Shown here: positions 13,902-22,599 of the stretch, piece by piece
How the letters are laid out: each line of letters opens with the position of its first letter
Numbering within the stretch: position 1 is the first letter of the stretch
Source of the DNA: JBBDYQ01 sp035553855
Lineage (GTDB): Bacteria > Actinomycetota > Thermoleophilia > Solirubrobacterales > Thermoleophilaceae
Direction of reading: 5' to 3'
DNA: 25,292 bases
NCBI GenBank assembly: GCA_035553855.1
Contig: DATMJO010000067.1
Location: 1 to 25,292, forward strand
The notes under the pieces: generated by a model
What the model was told of the DNA's origin: nothing
The model's database searches: none
Seen by the model: only the letters and a program-made list of their open reading frames with translations
Made by a program: the position numbers and the translations under genes

Positions 13902-15275
13902 TTGACCGTCGACCCCTCGATCTTCAAGGCCTACGACGTCCGCGGGATCCATCCCGACCAGATCGACGGCGACGTCGCCCACCAGGTCGGGCGCGCCTTC
14001 GCGCGGGTGCTGGCGGACGAGTACGGCACCGACACGGGTGACCTGCGGATCGGCGTCGGGCGTGACATGCGCCTGTCGGCGCCGGCGCTCACCGAGCGCT
14101 ACGTCGAGGGCATCCAGGACGAGGGCGCCGACGTCATCGACGTGGGGATGGTCGGCACGGAGATGCTCTATTTCGCCGTCGGCTCGCGGGAACTCGACGG
14201 CGGGCTGATGTGCACCGCCTCGCACAACCCGAAGGCCTACACGGGCGCAAAGCTCGTGCGCCGAGGCGCGATCGCGCTCTCGGGCGACTCCGGCATCGGC
14301 GAGCTGAAGGCGCTCGTCACGGCCGGGCTGCCCGACGAGCCCCGCGCGGCGCGCGGGATCCACTATGAGGAGGACGTCAGCGAGGAGTTCCGCAAGGCGG
14401 CGCTCGCGTTCGTCGACACGTCGGCAATCCGCCCGATGAAGGTCGTCCTCGACGGCGGCAACGGCATGGCCGGCCCGATGGTCGGGCCGATCCTGGACGG
14501 CCTCCCGATCGAGCAGGTCCCGACCTACTGGGTCCCCGACGGCGAGTTCCCCGACCACGAGCCCAACCCGCTCCTCCCGGAGAACCGCCGCTTCGTCATC
14601 GAGAAGGTGCTCTCGGAGGGCGCCGAGCTGGGCATCGCCTGGGACGGCGACGCCGACCGCTGCTTCTTCATCGACGACACCGGCAAGTTCGTGGACGGCG
14701 ACTTCCTGACCGCGCTGCTCGCCGAGTCCGTGCTCGCGAAGCAGCCGGGCGCCTCGATCCTCTACGACGTGCGCGCATCGCGGGCGGTCGCGGACACCGT
14801 CGAGCGCTGCGGCGGAACCGCGCACCTGAACCGCGTCGGCCACGCCTTCTTCAAGACGCGCATGCGTGACGAGGGCGCCGCCTTCGGGGGCGAGGTCTCC
14901 GGCCACTACTACTTCCGCGACTTCTACTGCGCGGACTCCGGCACGATCCCGGCGCTGCTCATCCTCGAGCTGCTCTCGGAGAAGGGCAAGCGGCTGAGCG
15001 AGCTGCTGGCGCCGCTGCGCGAGCGCTACTTCATCTCGGGCGAGATCAACTCGGAGGTCGAGGACCAGGAGGCCAAGATGGAGGCCATCGCAGAGCGCTG
15101 GTCCGACGGCGAGATCACCCGGCTCGACGGCATCTCGGTCGACTACCCGGACTGGCACTTCAACGTGCGGCCATCGAACACCGAGCCGCTGCTGCGGCTG
15201 AACCTCGAGTCGCTCGTCTCCGAGGACGACATGGCGGCCAGGCGCGACGAGGTCCTGTCCTTCATCCGCTCGTGA
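13902..15275 (+). CDS. manB: Phosphomannomutase/phosphoglucomutase
   Basis: A 457-residue alpha-D-phosphohexomutase, the usual length of the family. The phosphoserine loop is TASHNP (105-110, Ser107), the Mg2+ site is DGDADR (248-253), the sugar-specificity loop is GEVSGHYYF (330-338), and the phosphate-binding loop RPSNTEP lies near residue 427. The GEVSGH form is common in dual phosphomannomutase/phosphoglucomutase enzymes. It interconverts hexose 6- and 1-phosphates for nucleotide-sugar synthesis, for example GDP-mannose, and could supply the glycosyltransferases nearby. Initiation is at TTG with a strong AAGGAGG upstream. The last codons overlap the GTG of the MBL-fold gene as GTGA, so the two are translationally coupled. 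Confidence 0.93.
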   Translation: MTVDPSIFKAYDVRGIHPDQIDGDVAHQVGRAFARVLADEYGTDTGDLRIGVGRDMRLSAPALTERYVEGIQDEGADVIDVGMVGTEMLYFAVGSRELDGGLMCTASHNPKAYTGAKLVRRGAIALSGDSGIGELKALVTAGLPDEPRAARGIHYEEDVSEEFRKAALAFVDTSAIRPMKVVLDGGNGMAGPMVGPILDGLPIEQVPTYWVPDGEFPDHEPNPLLPENRRFVIEKVLSEGAELGIAWDGDADRCFFIDDTGKFVDGDFLTALLAESVLAKQPGASILYDVRASRAVADTVERCGGTAHLNRVGHAFFKTRMRDEGAAFGGEVSGHYYFRDFYCADSGTIPALLILELLSEKGKRLSELLAPLRERYFISGEINSEVEDQEAKMEAIAERWSDGEITRLDGISVDYPDWHFNVRPSNTEPLLRLNLESLVSEDDMAARRDEVLSFIRS

Positions 15276-16288
15276 CGACCGAGGCCGCTCCCCCCGACCC
15301 GTTCGCGCCCGCCCGCGAGAGCGGGGTCCACCGCCTGGCGATCCCGACCCCCTTCGCCGTCGGCCGGGTCAACTGCTACCTGATCGAGGACGAGCCACTC
15401 ACGCTCGTGGACGCCGGGCCGAACTCCGGCAGCTCGCTCGACGAGCTCGAGACGCAGGTGCGCGGCCTCGGCCACCGGCTGGAGGACATCGGCTTGGTCG
15501 TCATAACCCACCAGCACATCGACCACATCGGCCTAGTGGACATCGTCGCGACCCGCTCCGGCGCGGATGTCGCCGCGCTCGACGCGCTCGTGCCGTTCGT
15601 GGAGGGCTACGCCGACAAGGCGGCGGAGGACGACGAGTACGCGGCGGCGATCATGCTGCGGCACGGGATCGCCGAGGACGTCGTGAGCGCCCTGCGCTCG
15701 GTCTCGAACGCCTTCCGCGCGTGGGGCTCGCGCACGAAGGTCACGCGCGTGCTCCATGACAGGGAGCCGCTCGAGCTGCGCGACCGCTCATACGTCGTGC
15801 ACCACCGCCCCGGCCACAGCCCCACCGACACCGTCTTCCACGACCGCGAGCGGCGCCACCTGCTCGCCGCCGACCACCTGCTCGCCCACATATCGTCGAA
15901 CCCGCTCATCGCGCGCCCGGCCGGCGCCTCGCTCGACCCGCGGGACCGGCCCCAGTCGCTCGTGACCTATCTCGAGTCGCTGGCGGCGACGCGGGAGATG
16001 GACCTCGATCTCGTGCTGCCCGGTCACGGGGACCCGATCACCGACCACCGCTCGCTGATCGACCAGCGCTTCGAGCTGCACACCCGCCGCGCCGAGAAGA
16101 TCCACCGGCTGGTGTCCGAGCGCTCGCGCACCGCGTACGAGCTGGCTCAGGCGCTGTGGGGCAACATCGCGGTGACCCAGGCCTACCTGACCCTGTCCGA
16201 GATCCTCGGCCACACGGACATCCTCACGAACGAGGGGCGCGTCCGGGAGGTCGAGGAGGACGGCGTCGCGCGCTTCGAGGCGGCGTGA
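15272..16288 (+). CDS. MBL-fold metallo-hydrolase, LACTB2-like
   Basis: A 338-residue metallo-beta-lactamase-fold protein. The metal motif is THQHIDH (residues 79-85, HxHxDH), with further ligands expected in HRPGHSPTDT, AADHLL and LPGHGDPI. After the hydrolase core a C-terminal winged-helix-like region (about 265-325, with RTAYELAQALW) resembles the BLACT_WH domain of LACTB2-type enzymes. Relatives include endoribonucleases, glyoxalase II-like thioesterases and lactonases, so the substrate is open. It is translationally coupled to the hexose-phosphate mutase by a GTGA overlap. The lipid kinase gene begins 100 bases downstream. Confidence 0.88.
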   Translation: MTTEAAPPDPFAPARESGVHRLAIPTPFAVGRVNCYLIEDEPLTLVDAGPNSGSSLDELETQVRGLGHRLEDIGLVVITHQHIDHIGLVDIVATRSGADVAALDALVPFVEGYADKAAEDDEYAAAIMLRHGIAEDVVSALRSVSNAFRAWGSRTKVTRVLHDREPLELRDRSYVVHHRPGHSPTDTVFHDRERRHLLAADHLLAHISSNPLIARPAGASLDPRDRPQSLVTYLESLAATREMDLDLVLPGHGDPITDHRSLIDQRFELHTRRAEKIHRLVSERSRTAYELAQALWGNIAVTQAYLTLSEILGHTDILTNEGRVREVEEDGVARFEAA

Positions 16289-16388
16289 CCCAGGCCATGC
16301 GCCGATCGTGCGACGCCCCAGCGTCACGGCGCCACGCGCGAATGCGACATCTCAGTAACGCCGCGCCGGGGACGGTTTAGCAGCAACC

Positions 16389-17378
16389 ATGCCCGCTCTC
16401 GAGGGAAGCGTCCTGGAGCGCGCGGAGGACCTCGCGGAGAGGATCCTGCCGTCGCGCACGCCGAAGCAGCGCATGCTCGTGATCGTCAACCCGTACGCGA
16501 GCACCGTCTCGGACCGCCTCAAGAACCTCGTCGTCTACGCGCTCCAGGCGCGTTACGAGGTCGAGGCGATCGACACCGAGGCGAAGAGCCACGCCACCGA
16601 GCTCTGCCGCGAGGCGGCGCACGAGGGCTACGACGTCGTCGTGGCCTTCGGCGGCGACGGCACCATCAACGAGGCGGCCAACGGCCTGATCGGCTGCGAG
16701 ACCCCCCTCACCTGCCTCCCCGGCGGGGCGACCAACGTCTTCTGCCGCATCCTGGGGATCCCGAACGACGTCGTGGACGCGACCGAGCACCTGCTGCGGA
16801 TCGCCGACGACTTCCGCCCCCGCCGGGTGGACACGGGCACCGTGAACGGCCGCCACTTCACCTTCGCCTCCGGGATCGGGCTCGACGCGAGCGTCGTGGA
16901 GCGGGTCGATCGCCACCCCACGCTGAAGCGGCGCCTCAACTACTGGTACTTCACCTGGGCGGCTCTCTCGACGTTCAACCGCCGCTACCTCGTCAACCCG
17001 CCCCGGATCCGGGTCGAGGCCGGCGGGCGCGTCGTGGAGGGCGTCACCGCGATCATCCAGACGACCGACCCCTTCACCTACTTCGGGCGCCGGCCGCTGC
17101 GGATCTGCGAGCCGTCCGAGATCGACGACGGCACCTTCGGGCTCACGGTCCTGAAGCGGGCATCCCCGCTCGAGATGGGGCTTCTCCCCCGGATCTTCTC
17201 CGCGAGCAGCGAGCGGATGCAGCGGGCGCGCCAGGTGGAGGGCTTCGCCGCGATCGACCGGGCCACCGTCACGGCCCTCGGAAAGCCGTTCCCGCTGCAG
17301 ATGGACGGCGACTACGTCGGCGACTTCGAATCGGTCGAGTACGGCGTCGCCCGCCGCTCACTGCTCGTGGTCTCCTGA
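16389..17378 (+). CDS. Diacylglycerol-kinase-family lipid kinase
   Basis: A 329-residue DAGK-catalytic-domain protein. The nucleotide-binding strand VIVNPYAS (31-38), the catalytic GGDGTINE (88-95) and PGGATNVFCR (111-120) are the family hallmarks; the C-terminal beta-sandwich contains DGTFGLTVLK and LQMDGD. Members of this YegS/DgkB/LCB5 group phosphorylate diacylglycerol, sphingoid bases or related lipids at the inner membrane. The N-terminal 27 residues are an extra helix. No obvious Shine-Dalgarno precedes the ATG. The 100-base gap upstream (16289-16388) shows no gene or clear promoter. The gene converges on rel with nine bases between the stops. Confidence 0.9.
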   Translation: MPALEGSVLERAEDLAERILPSRTPKQRMLVIVNPYASTVSDRLKNLVVYALQARYEVEAIDTEAKSHATELCREAAHEGYDVVVAFGGDGTINEAANGLIGCETPLTCLPGGATNVFCRILGIPNDVVDATEHLLRIADDFRPRRVDTGTVNGRHFTFASGIGLDASVVERVDRHPTLKRRLNYWYFTWAALSTFNRRYLVNPPRIRVEAGGRVVEGVTAIIQTTDPFTYFGRRPLRICEPSEIDDGTFGLTVLKRASPLEMGLLPRIFSASSERMQRARQVEGFAAIDRATVTALGKPFPLQMDGDYVGDFESVEYGVARRSLLVVS

Positions 17379-17390
17379 GCCGGCGGCTCA
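17376..17390. other. Inverted repeat made from two convergent stop codons
   Basis: TGAGCC and GGCTCA flank GGC. The left arm begins with the stop of the lipid kinase and the right arm is the reverse of the rel stop with its flanks. It has no U-tract on either strand, so any terminator role would be weak. Confidence 0.5.
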
Positions 17391-19793
17391 GCTGCTCGGC
17401 GTGACGCGGTAGGCGTCGAAGACCGACTCGATCTGGCGGATGCGCTGGACGCAGGCCTTGAGGGCGTGGGTGTCGGCCACCTCGACCACGAAGCGGTTCT
17501 TGACCATCGGGTGCATCACGGTGCAGCGCGCCTCGAGGATGTTCATCCCCGTCTCCGAGAACGCCCGCGAGAGGTCCTCCAGGAGGCCGGTGCGGTCCCA
17601 GCCGTCCACCTGCAGCTCCACACGGAAGGCGGCGGCGACGTCGCCCTCCCAGGCGACCGGCGTGAAGCGCTCCGGGCTCCGCTTGAGGTGCCGGGCGTTC
17701 GGGCAATCCTCGCGGTGGATCGTGATGCCCTTGCCGAGAGAGATGTAGCCGACGATCTCGTCGCCGGGGACCGGGCGGCAGCATTTCGCGAGCCGCACCA
17801 TCACGTCGTCGATGCCCTCGACCTTGATCCCGTAGGAGGAGGACGCGGTCGTCTTGCGGTCCCCGTCGGTGCGCTTGAGGAGGTCGGCGGCGGCGCCCTC
17901 CTGCTCCACCGCCGACTCGCCCTCCTTGAGGCGCTGCATCAGCTTGTTGACGACGACCTTCGCCGAGATCTTCGCCTGCCCCAGCCCGACGTAGAAGTCC
18001 TCGCCCTTGCGGAAGCCCATCTCGCGGATCACGTCGGCCAGCAGCGGCGAGCCGGCGATCTTCTGCGCGGGCAGGCCCGCTCGCTTCAGGTTCTCCTGGA
18101 GCAGGTCGCGGCCGGTGCGCTCGGAGTCCTCGCGGCGCTCGCGCTTGAACCAGGCGCGGATCTTCGACTGCGCCCGCGGGGTCTTCACCACGGCCAGCCA
18201 GTCGCGCGAGGGGCCGCGTTCCTTCTTCGAGGTGAGCACCTCGACGATGTCGCCGGACTGCAGCTCGTAGGAGAGCGGGACGATCTTGCCGTTCACCTTC
18301 GCCCCGACGCAGCGGTGGCCGACGTCGGTGTGGACCGAGTAGGCGAAGTCGAGCGGGGTGGCGCCCGCCCGCAGCGACTTGACCTCGCCCTTGGGAGTGA
18401 AGACGTAGACGTCCTCCTCGAAAAGGTCGGCCTTCAGGTTCTCCGCGAACTCCTGCGGGTCCTTGAGCTCGTCCTGCCAGTCCATGAGGTGGCGGAGCCA
18501 CTCGACCTTGTCCTCCATCGCGCGGCCGGCGGGAGCGCCCGTGCCGTAGCCGTCGCCCTTGTACATCCAGTGGGCGGCAACGCCGTACTCGGCCATCCGG
18601 TGCATCTCGCTCGTGCGGATCTGGATCTCGAGCGGTCGGCCCTCGGGCCCGATCACCGTGGTGTGGAGCGCCTGGTAGCCGTTGAACTTCGGCATCGCGA
18701 CGAAGTCCTTGAAGCGGCCGGGGAGCGGCTTCCAGAGCGAGTGGATGATCCCGATCGCGCCGTAGCAGTCCTTCACGGAGCCGACCAGCACCCGCATCGC
18801 AGTGAGGTCGTAGATCTCGTTGAACTCGCGCCCCTTCTTGGCCATCTTCACGTAGATCGAATAGAAGTGCTTGGCGCGGCCGGAGATCTCGGCGTCGATG
18901 CCGACCGCGTCGAGCTCCTGCTCGAGGTAGCGCCCGGCACGCGCCACGTACTGCTCGCGCTCGTTGCGCTGCTGGTTCACCAGCTGCTTGATCTCGGTGT
19001 ACTTGCGCGGGTGGAGCGCCGCGAAGGCGAGGTCCTCCAGCTCCCACTTGATCGCGTGGATGCCGAGCCGGTGCGCGAGCGGCGCGAAGATCTCCAGCGT
19101 CTCCTTCGCCTTCTCGTGCTGCTTCTGCTTCGGCAGCCCCTCCAGCGTGCGCATGTTGTGGAGACGGTCGGCGAGCTTCACCAGGATGACCCGGATGTCC
19201 TGGGCCATCGCGATCATCATCTTGCGGTAGTTCTCGGCCTGCCTGTCGTCGCGGCTCTGGAAGGTGATCCCGGTGAGCTTCGTGACGCCGTCCACGAGCA
19301 GCGCGACCTCCTCGCCGAACGACTCGCGCACCTCGTCCAGCGAGGCGCTCGTGTCCTCGACGGTGTCGTGCAACAGCGCGGCGGCGAGCGTGGCCGTGTC
19401 GAGCCGGAGGCCGGCGCAGATCTTCGACACGCCGACCGGGTGCGTGATGAAGTCCTCGCCCGAGCGGCGACGCTGGTCGGCATGGTGGTCGCAGGCGAAC
19501 ACGAACGCGCGCTCCAGCACGTCCCGGTCGATCGCCTCGACGGCGTCCGCGGCGTGCTCCTCGACCACGGCGAAGAGATCGCCGAGCAGCTCCCGCTCGA
19601 TCGCGTTGAGGCGGGCCGAGGGGCCGGCCGGCTCCCTGGGGACCGTCGCGGCGTCCACGGGGCGGTGGCGGAAGTCGGGCTCGGCGGTCGAGACCGCGGC
19701 GGCCCTCTTGCGGTCGCCGTTCGCGGACTTGGGCTTGCGTCCGCGGGAGCCCGCGGCCTTCGGGTCCGGAGGGGACTTCGGCGTCTTTGCCAC
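17388..19793 (-). CDS. rel: Bifunctional (p)ppGpp synthetase/hydrolase Rel
   Basis: An 801-residue long RelA/SpoT homologue. Residues 1-60 are a basic low-complexity extension. The HD hydrolase domain contains CDHHADQRR, ITHP, HD at 142-143 and TVEDT. The synthetase domain contains GREFNEIYDLTAMRV, RFKD (360-363) and NGYQALHT. The basic RxKD motif is that of bifunctional enzymes rather than the acidic motif of monofunctional RelA. A TGS domain (about 450-520) and a C-terminal ACT domain (about 725-800) complete it. It makes and degrades the starvation alarmone. The start is a GTG at 19793; the gene follows recJ by 31 bases in the secDF-recJ-rel block. Confidence 0.96.
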   Translation of the reverse strand: MAKTPKSPPDPKAAGSRGRKPKSANGDRKRAAAVSTAEPDFRHRPVDAATVPREPAGPSARLNAIERELLGDLFAVVEEHAADAVEAIDRDVLERAFVFACDHHADQRRRSGEDFITHPVGVSKICAGLRLDTATLAAALLHDTVEDTSASLDEVRESFGEEVALLVDGVTKLTGITFQSRDDRQAENYRKMMIAMAQDIRVILVKLADRLHNMRTLEGLPKQKQHEKAKETLEIFAPLAHRLGIHAIKWELEDLAFAALHPRKYTEIKQLVNQQRNEREQYVARAGRYLEQELDAVGIDAEISGRAKHFYSIYVKMAKKGREFNEIYDLTAMRVLVGSVKDCYGAIGIIHSLWKPLPGRFKDFVAMPKFNGYQALHTTVIGPEGRPLEIQIRTSEMHRMAEYGVAAHWMYKGDGYGTGAPAGRAMEDKVEWLRHLMDWQDELKDPQEFAENLKADLFEEDVYVFTPKGEVKSLRAGATPLDFAYSVHTDVGHRCVGAKVNGKIVPLSYELQSGDIVEVLTSKKERGPSRDWLAVVKTPRAQSKIRAWFKRERREDSERTGRDLLQENLKRAGLPAQKIAGSPLLADVIREMGFRKGEDFYVGLGQAKISAKVVVNKLMQRLKEGESAVEQEGAAADLLKRTDGDRKTTASSSYGIKVEGIDDVMVRLAKCCRPVPGDEIVGYISLGKGITIHREDCPNARHLKRSPERFTPVAWEGDVAAAFRVELQVDGWDRTGLLEDLSRAFSETGMNILEARCTVMHPMVKNRFVVEVADTHALKACVQRIRQIESVFDAYRVTPSS

Positions 19794-19824
19794 GTTCCTG
19801 AGTCTAGTCCCGCATGTCCCCGCT

Positions 19825-22275
19825 TCAGGCCACGACTCGCCCGGCGGCGGGGTCGAGCCGCTGCCGCACCTCCGCCAGCAGCGCGGTGGCGGCGCGGTAG
19901 GTGGCCGAGCGCTCGAGGTCCGTCCTGGGAGCGTCCGGCACCCGGCACGAGCGCGCGCCTGGCGCGACCTCGGCGAGCCCGAGCTCCGAGAGGACGGTCA
20001 GCAGGCGCGCGCAGTGGCCCGGCGCGCGCGGGTGGCGGCCGGGCCCCCGCAGGAGCGCCGCGAGCGCCTCGCCCTCGCACTCTCCGGCGTCCCTCAGGGC
20101 GCGAAACAGATCCGCGAGGACTTGCCGCAGGCCGAGCTCGGCCTCGGCGACGCCCAGGGCGAAGACGGCCTCGGCGGCGCCGTGCGCCGAGTGGGCGAGC
20201 CCTCCGGGCGGTCCGGGCAGGGCACGGAGCAGATCCTCCTGGCCGGCCCCCACATGTGGGTCGAGCGCGACCACGTGCGGGAAGACGGCGGCAAGCCCCG
20301 GGTCGGCCGCGAGGTCGTCCCAGCGGACGGCGGCGAGCGTGACGCCGAACGCGGCGGCCACACCCCCCGCGACGAGCCGGAGCCCCTCGCGGCGGCGGGC
20401 GACGTCGGCGCAGACCACCAGCACGTCCTCGCCACCCGACAGCAGCGAGCAGGCGAGCGGGGCGAAGCCCTCCTCACGGGCGTCGCAGAGCTCCCGCCGC
20501 GGCGCGCCCGGCGCGGGAGCCGCGCGCTCCATGTGGAGCGCCACCGCGTCGAGGAACTCGCGCCGCGCGGCCGGCTCGGCCACGTCTCCGGGCTCGGCCG
20601 CCTTCAGCTCGCGCAGTACGAGGCGCGCCTCGACCGCCCCGTTCCACTCGTTGCGCTCGAGCCTGATGGCCACCTCCTGCGGCGCGTCGCCAAGGGCCTT
20701 GAGCGATCCGGGCGGCGTGCGGAAGGCCACGGCGCGGGCCCGTCGACCCCCGCCCTGGAGGGCGAAGCGCGCGTGGTCGCCGTCCTCCCCCATCGGGCGC
20801 ACGTCGCCGACGCGGGCAGCGGGAACGAGCAGGGTCGGCGAGGGGTTGGCCTGACCGAACGGGGCGAGGCGACCGAGTTCCTCGGCCAGCGACAAGGACA
20901 GCGAGGGCACGGCGGCCACCGCGTCGATTCGCACACGCCGGACGAGGTCCGCCGGCGTGAGCGCCGCGGCGGCGTGCGCGGCGAAGGCCAGCCGGAACTC
21001 CCGCACCCGCTCGGGGTCGATCTCGAGCCCGGCGGCCATCGCATGGCCACCGTGGCGGCGAAGCAGCGAGCCGCAAGCCGCGAGCCCGGCGTGGAGGTCG
21101 TAGGCGGGGATGCTCCGCCCGGAGCCCCTCCCCCCCTCCGGCCCGAGCGCCACCATGACGCACGGGCGGCCGTGCCGCTCCACGATGCGAGAGGCCACGA
21201 TCCCGATCACCCCGGGGTGCCAGCCGTCCCCGGCGAGCACGAACGCCGCCTGGGCGTCCTGCTCCGCGCGCAGCGCCTCTGCCTCGAACGAGATGCGAGT
21301 CTCGACGTCGCGGCGCTCGCGGTTCAGCAGATCCAGCTCGGCTGCGATCTGGGCGGCCCGCTCGCCGTCGTCGGTCATGAGCAGCTCAAACGCGGGATCG
21401 GGGCGTCCGAGGCGGCCGGCGGCGTTCAGGCGCGGGCCGAGCCGGAACCCGAGGGAATGGGCGTCGACGGCCCCCGGGTCGAGCGCGGCCACCTCCATGA
21501 GGGCCCGCAGCCCGGCCTTGCGGGTGCGGGCGAGCGCCCTGACGCCCTCTCGGACGAGGCGGCGGTTCTCGTCGACCAGCGGCACCACGTCACAGACCGT
21601 CGCGAGCGCGACGAGGTCGAGGTCCTCGGCGGCTTCTGCGGGGTCCTCTCCCGCGCGGGCGAGCAGCGCCTCCACGAGCTTGTGCGCGACTCCGGCGGCG
21701 CACAGCTCCCCGAACGGGTAGCCGCACACCGTCGGGTGGATCACGGGACAGTCCGGAAGCGTGGCGCCGGGGAGGTGGTGGTCCAAGACGAGGGCGTCCA
21801 TGCCGAGCTCGCGGGCGCGGGCGATCTCCGTGACCGAGCCGACCCCGCAGTCCACGGTGACGAGGAGGCCGGGACCGGCCGCAGCGAGATGCTCGACCGT
21901 CGCGACCGACAGGCCGTACCCGTCGGCCCGGCTCGGCAGGTGCCAGCCGGCCTCCGCCCCGAGGCGCCGGAGCGCCCGGACGAGGACCGCCGTGGAGCAG
22001 ATGCCGTCCACGTCGTAGTCGCCGTGCACGACGATCCGGGACCCCCGGCGGACGTGGTCGAGCAGCAGGTCGCAGGCCGTGTCCATGCCCGCGAACAGGA
22101 ACGGGTCGTGCCGCTCGTCCGCCTGCAGGAAGCGGCGTGCCTGGGCCGCCGTGCGGTGGCCGCGCCGCGCCAGCACGGACGCGGTGACGAGCGAGACGCC
22201 GAGCTCGGCGGCGAGTGCCCGCGCGGAGGCGTGCTCCAGGGGATCGACTGCCCATCTGAGGGGTCTGGGTGCCAC
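19825..22275 (-). CDS. recJ: Single-strand-specific exonuclease RecJ with C-terminal extension
   Basis: An 816-residue DHH-family nuclease. Motifs are DYDVDG (86-91), TVDCG (140-144), LDHHLP (164-169), VALATVCDVVPL and NAAGRLG for the DHH domain, and GSGRSIPAYDL and GGHAMAAGL for DHHA1. RecJ digests single-stranded DNA 5' to 3' in recombination and mismatch repair. The last roughly 230 residues go beyond the E. coli length and resemble the RecJ C-terminal domain of Gram-positive enzymes, with DVLVVCADV and LTVLSELGLAEV. I prefer the GTG at 22275, which lies 44 bases after the small membrane gene; the open frame to 22362 would overlap that gene by 43 bases. Confidence 0.94.
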   Translation of the reverse strand: MAPRPLRWAVDPLEHASARALAAELGVSLVTASVLARRGHRTAAQARRFLQADERHDPFLFAGMDTACDLLLDHVRRGSRIVVHGDYDVDGICSTAVLVRALRRLGAEAGWHLPSRADGYGLSVATVEHLAAAGPGLLVTVDCGVGSVTEIARARELGMDALVLDHHLPGATLPDCPVIHPTVCGYPFGELCAAGVAHKLVEALLARAGEDPAEAAEDLDLVALATVCDVVPLVDENRRLVREGVRALARTRKAGLRALMEVAALDPGAVDAHSLGFRLGPRLNAAGRLGRPDPAFELLMTDDGERAAQIAAELDLLNRERRDVETRISFEAEALRAEQDAQAAFVLAGDGWHPGVIGIVASRIVERHGRPCVMVALGPEGGRGSGRSIPAYDLHAGLAACGSLLRRHGGHAMAAGLEIDPERVREFRLAFAAHAAAALTPADLVRRVRIDAVAAVPSLSLSLAEELGRLAPFGQANPSPTLLVPAARVGDVRPMGEDGDHARFALQGGGRRARAVAFRTPPGSLKALGDAPQEVAIRLERNEWNGAVEARLVLRELKAAEPGDVAEPAARREFLDAVALHMERAAPAPGAPRRELCDAREEGFAPLACSLLSGGEDVLVVCADVARRREGLRLVAGGVAAAFGVTLAAVRWDDLAADPGLAAVFPHVVALDPHVGAGQEDLLRALPGPPGGLAHSAHGAAEAVFALGVAEAELGLRQVLADLFRALRDAGECEGEALAALLRGPGRHPRAPGHCARLLTVLSELGLAEVAPGARSCRVPDAPRTDLERSATYRAATALLAEVRQRLDPAAGRVVA

Positions 22276-22319
22276 CCGTCGATGGTGGCGGGCGGCGGGG
22301 ACGGAACCCGCGGAACCGC

Positions 22320-22595
22320 TCAGATGTGGGGGCGGACGGCCGGGTCCTTGCGGATCCCCCACCAGTAGCAGAGCGCGAGTCCGGCGATCGAGCCCGGCAC
22401 GGCCACGAGCGCCTGCAGCAGGTCGGTGTCGTTGCGGCCCGGAATCGTGAGCCCGGAGAGCAGGAAGCCGATCACGGCGGACCCGGCGATCGCGGCGAGG
22501 AACGCCCCCACGATGCCGCCGTAGAAGCGGTCCGGGACGAACACCGTGAAGTGCCAGATCGCGATTCCCATCATGACCCAGACGAGCATGCTCAT
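22320..22595 (-). CDS. Small three-helix membrane protein
   Basis: A 91-residue hydrophobic protein with three likely membrane helices (about 3-18, 24-46 and 60-80). The glycine-rich segment YGGIVGAFLAAIAGSAVIGF and the overall size recall the GlsB/YeaQ/YmgE transglycosylase-associated family, but the match is loose and function is unknown. The start is the ATG at 22595, four bases after the secDF stop, so it is likely co-translated. Its position between secDF and recJ suggests simple operon membership, not necessarily a secretion role. Confidence 0.7.
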   Translation of the reverse strand: MSMLVWVMMGIAIWHFTVFVPDRFYGGIVGAFLAAIAGSAVIGFLLSGLTIPGRNDTDLLQALVAVPGSIAGLALCYWWGIRKDPAVRPHI

Positions 22596-22599
22596 CGCG

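Noticed and set aside
13782..15158. 458-codon minus-strand frame opposite the phosphohexomutase
   Set aside because: The plus-strand protein has all catalytic motifs; the antisense translation is compositionally biased and motif-free.
22275..22362. 29-residue N-terminal extension of RecJ
   Set aside because: It overlaps the small membrane protein gene and has Pro/Arg-rich sequence not expected in RecJ.
17466..22368. Very long plus-strand open frames (over 950 codons) opposite rel and recJ
   Set aside because: Translations are low-complexity and show no family motifs; they are antisense shadows caused by high GC at third positions.
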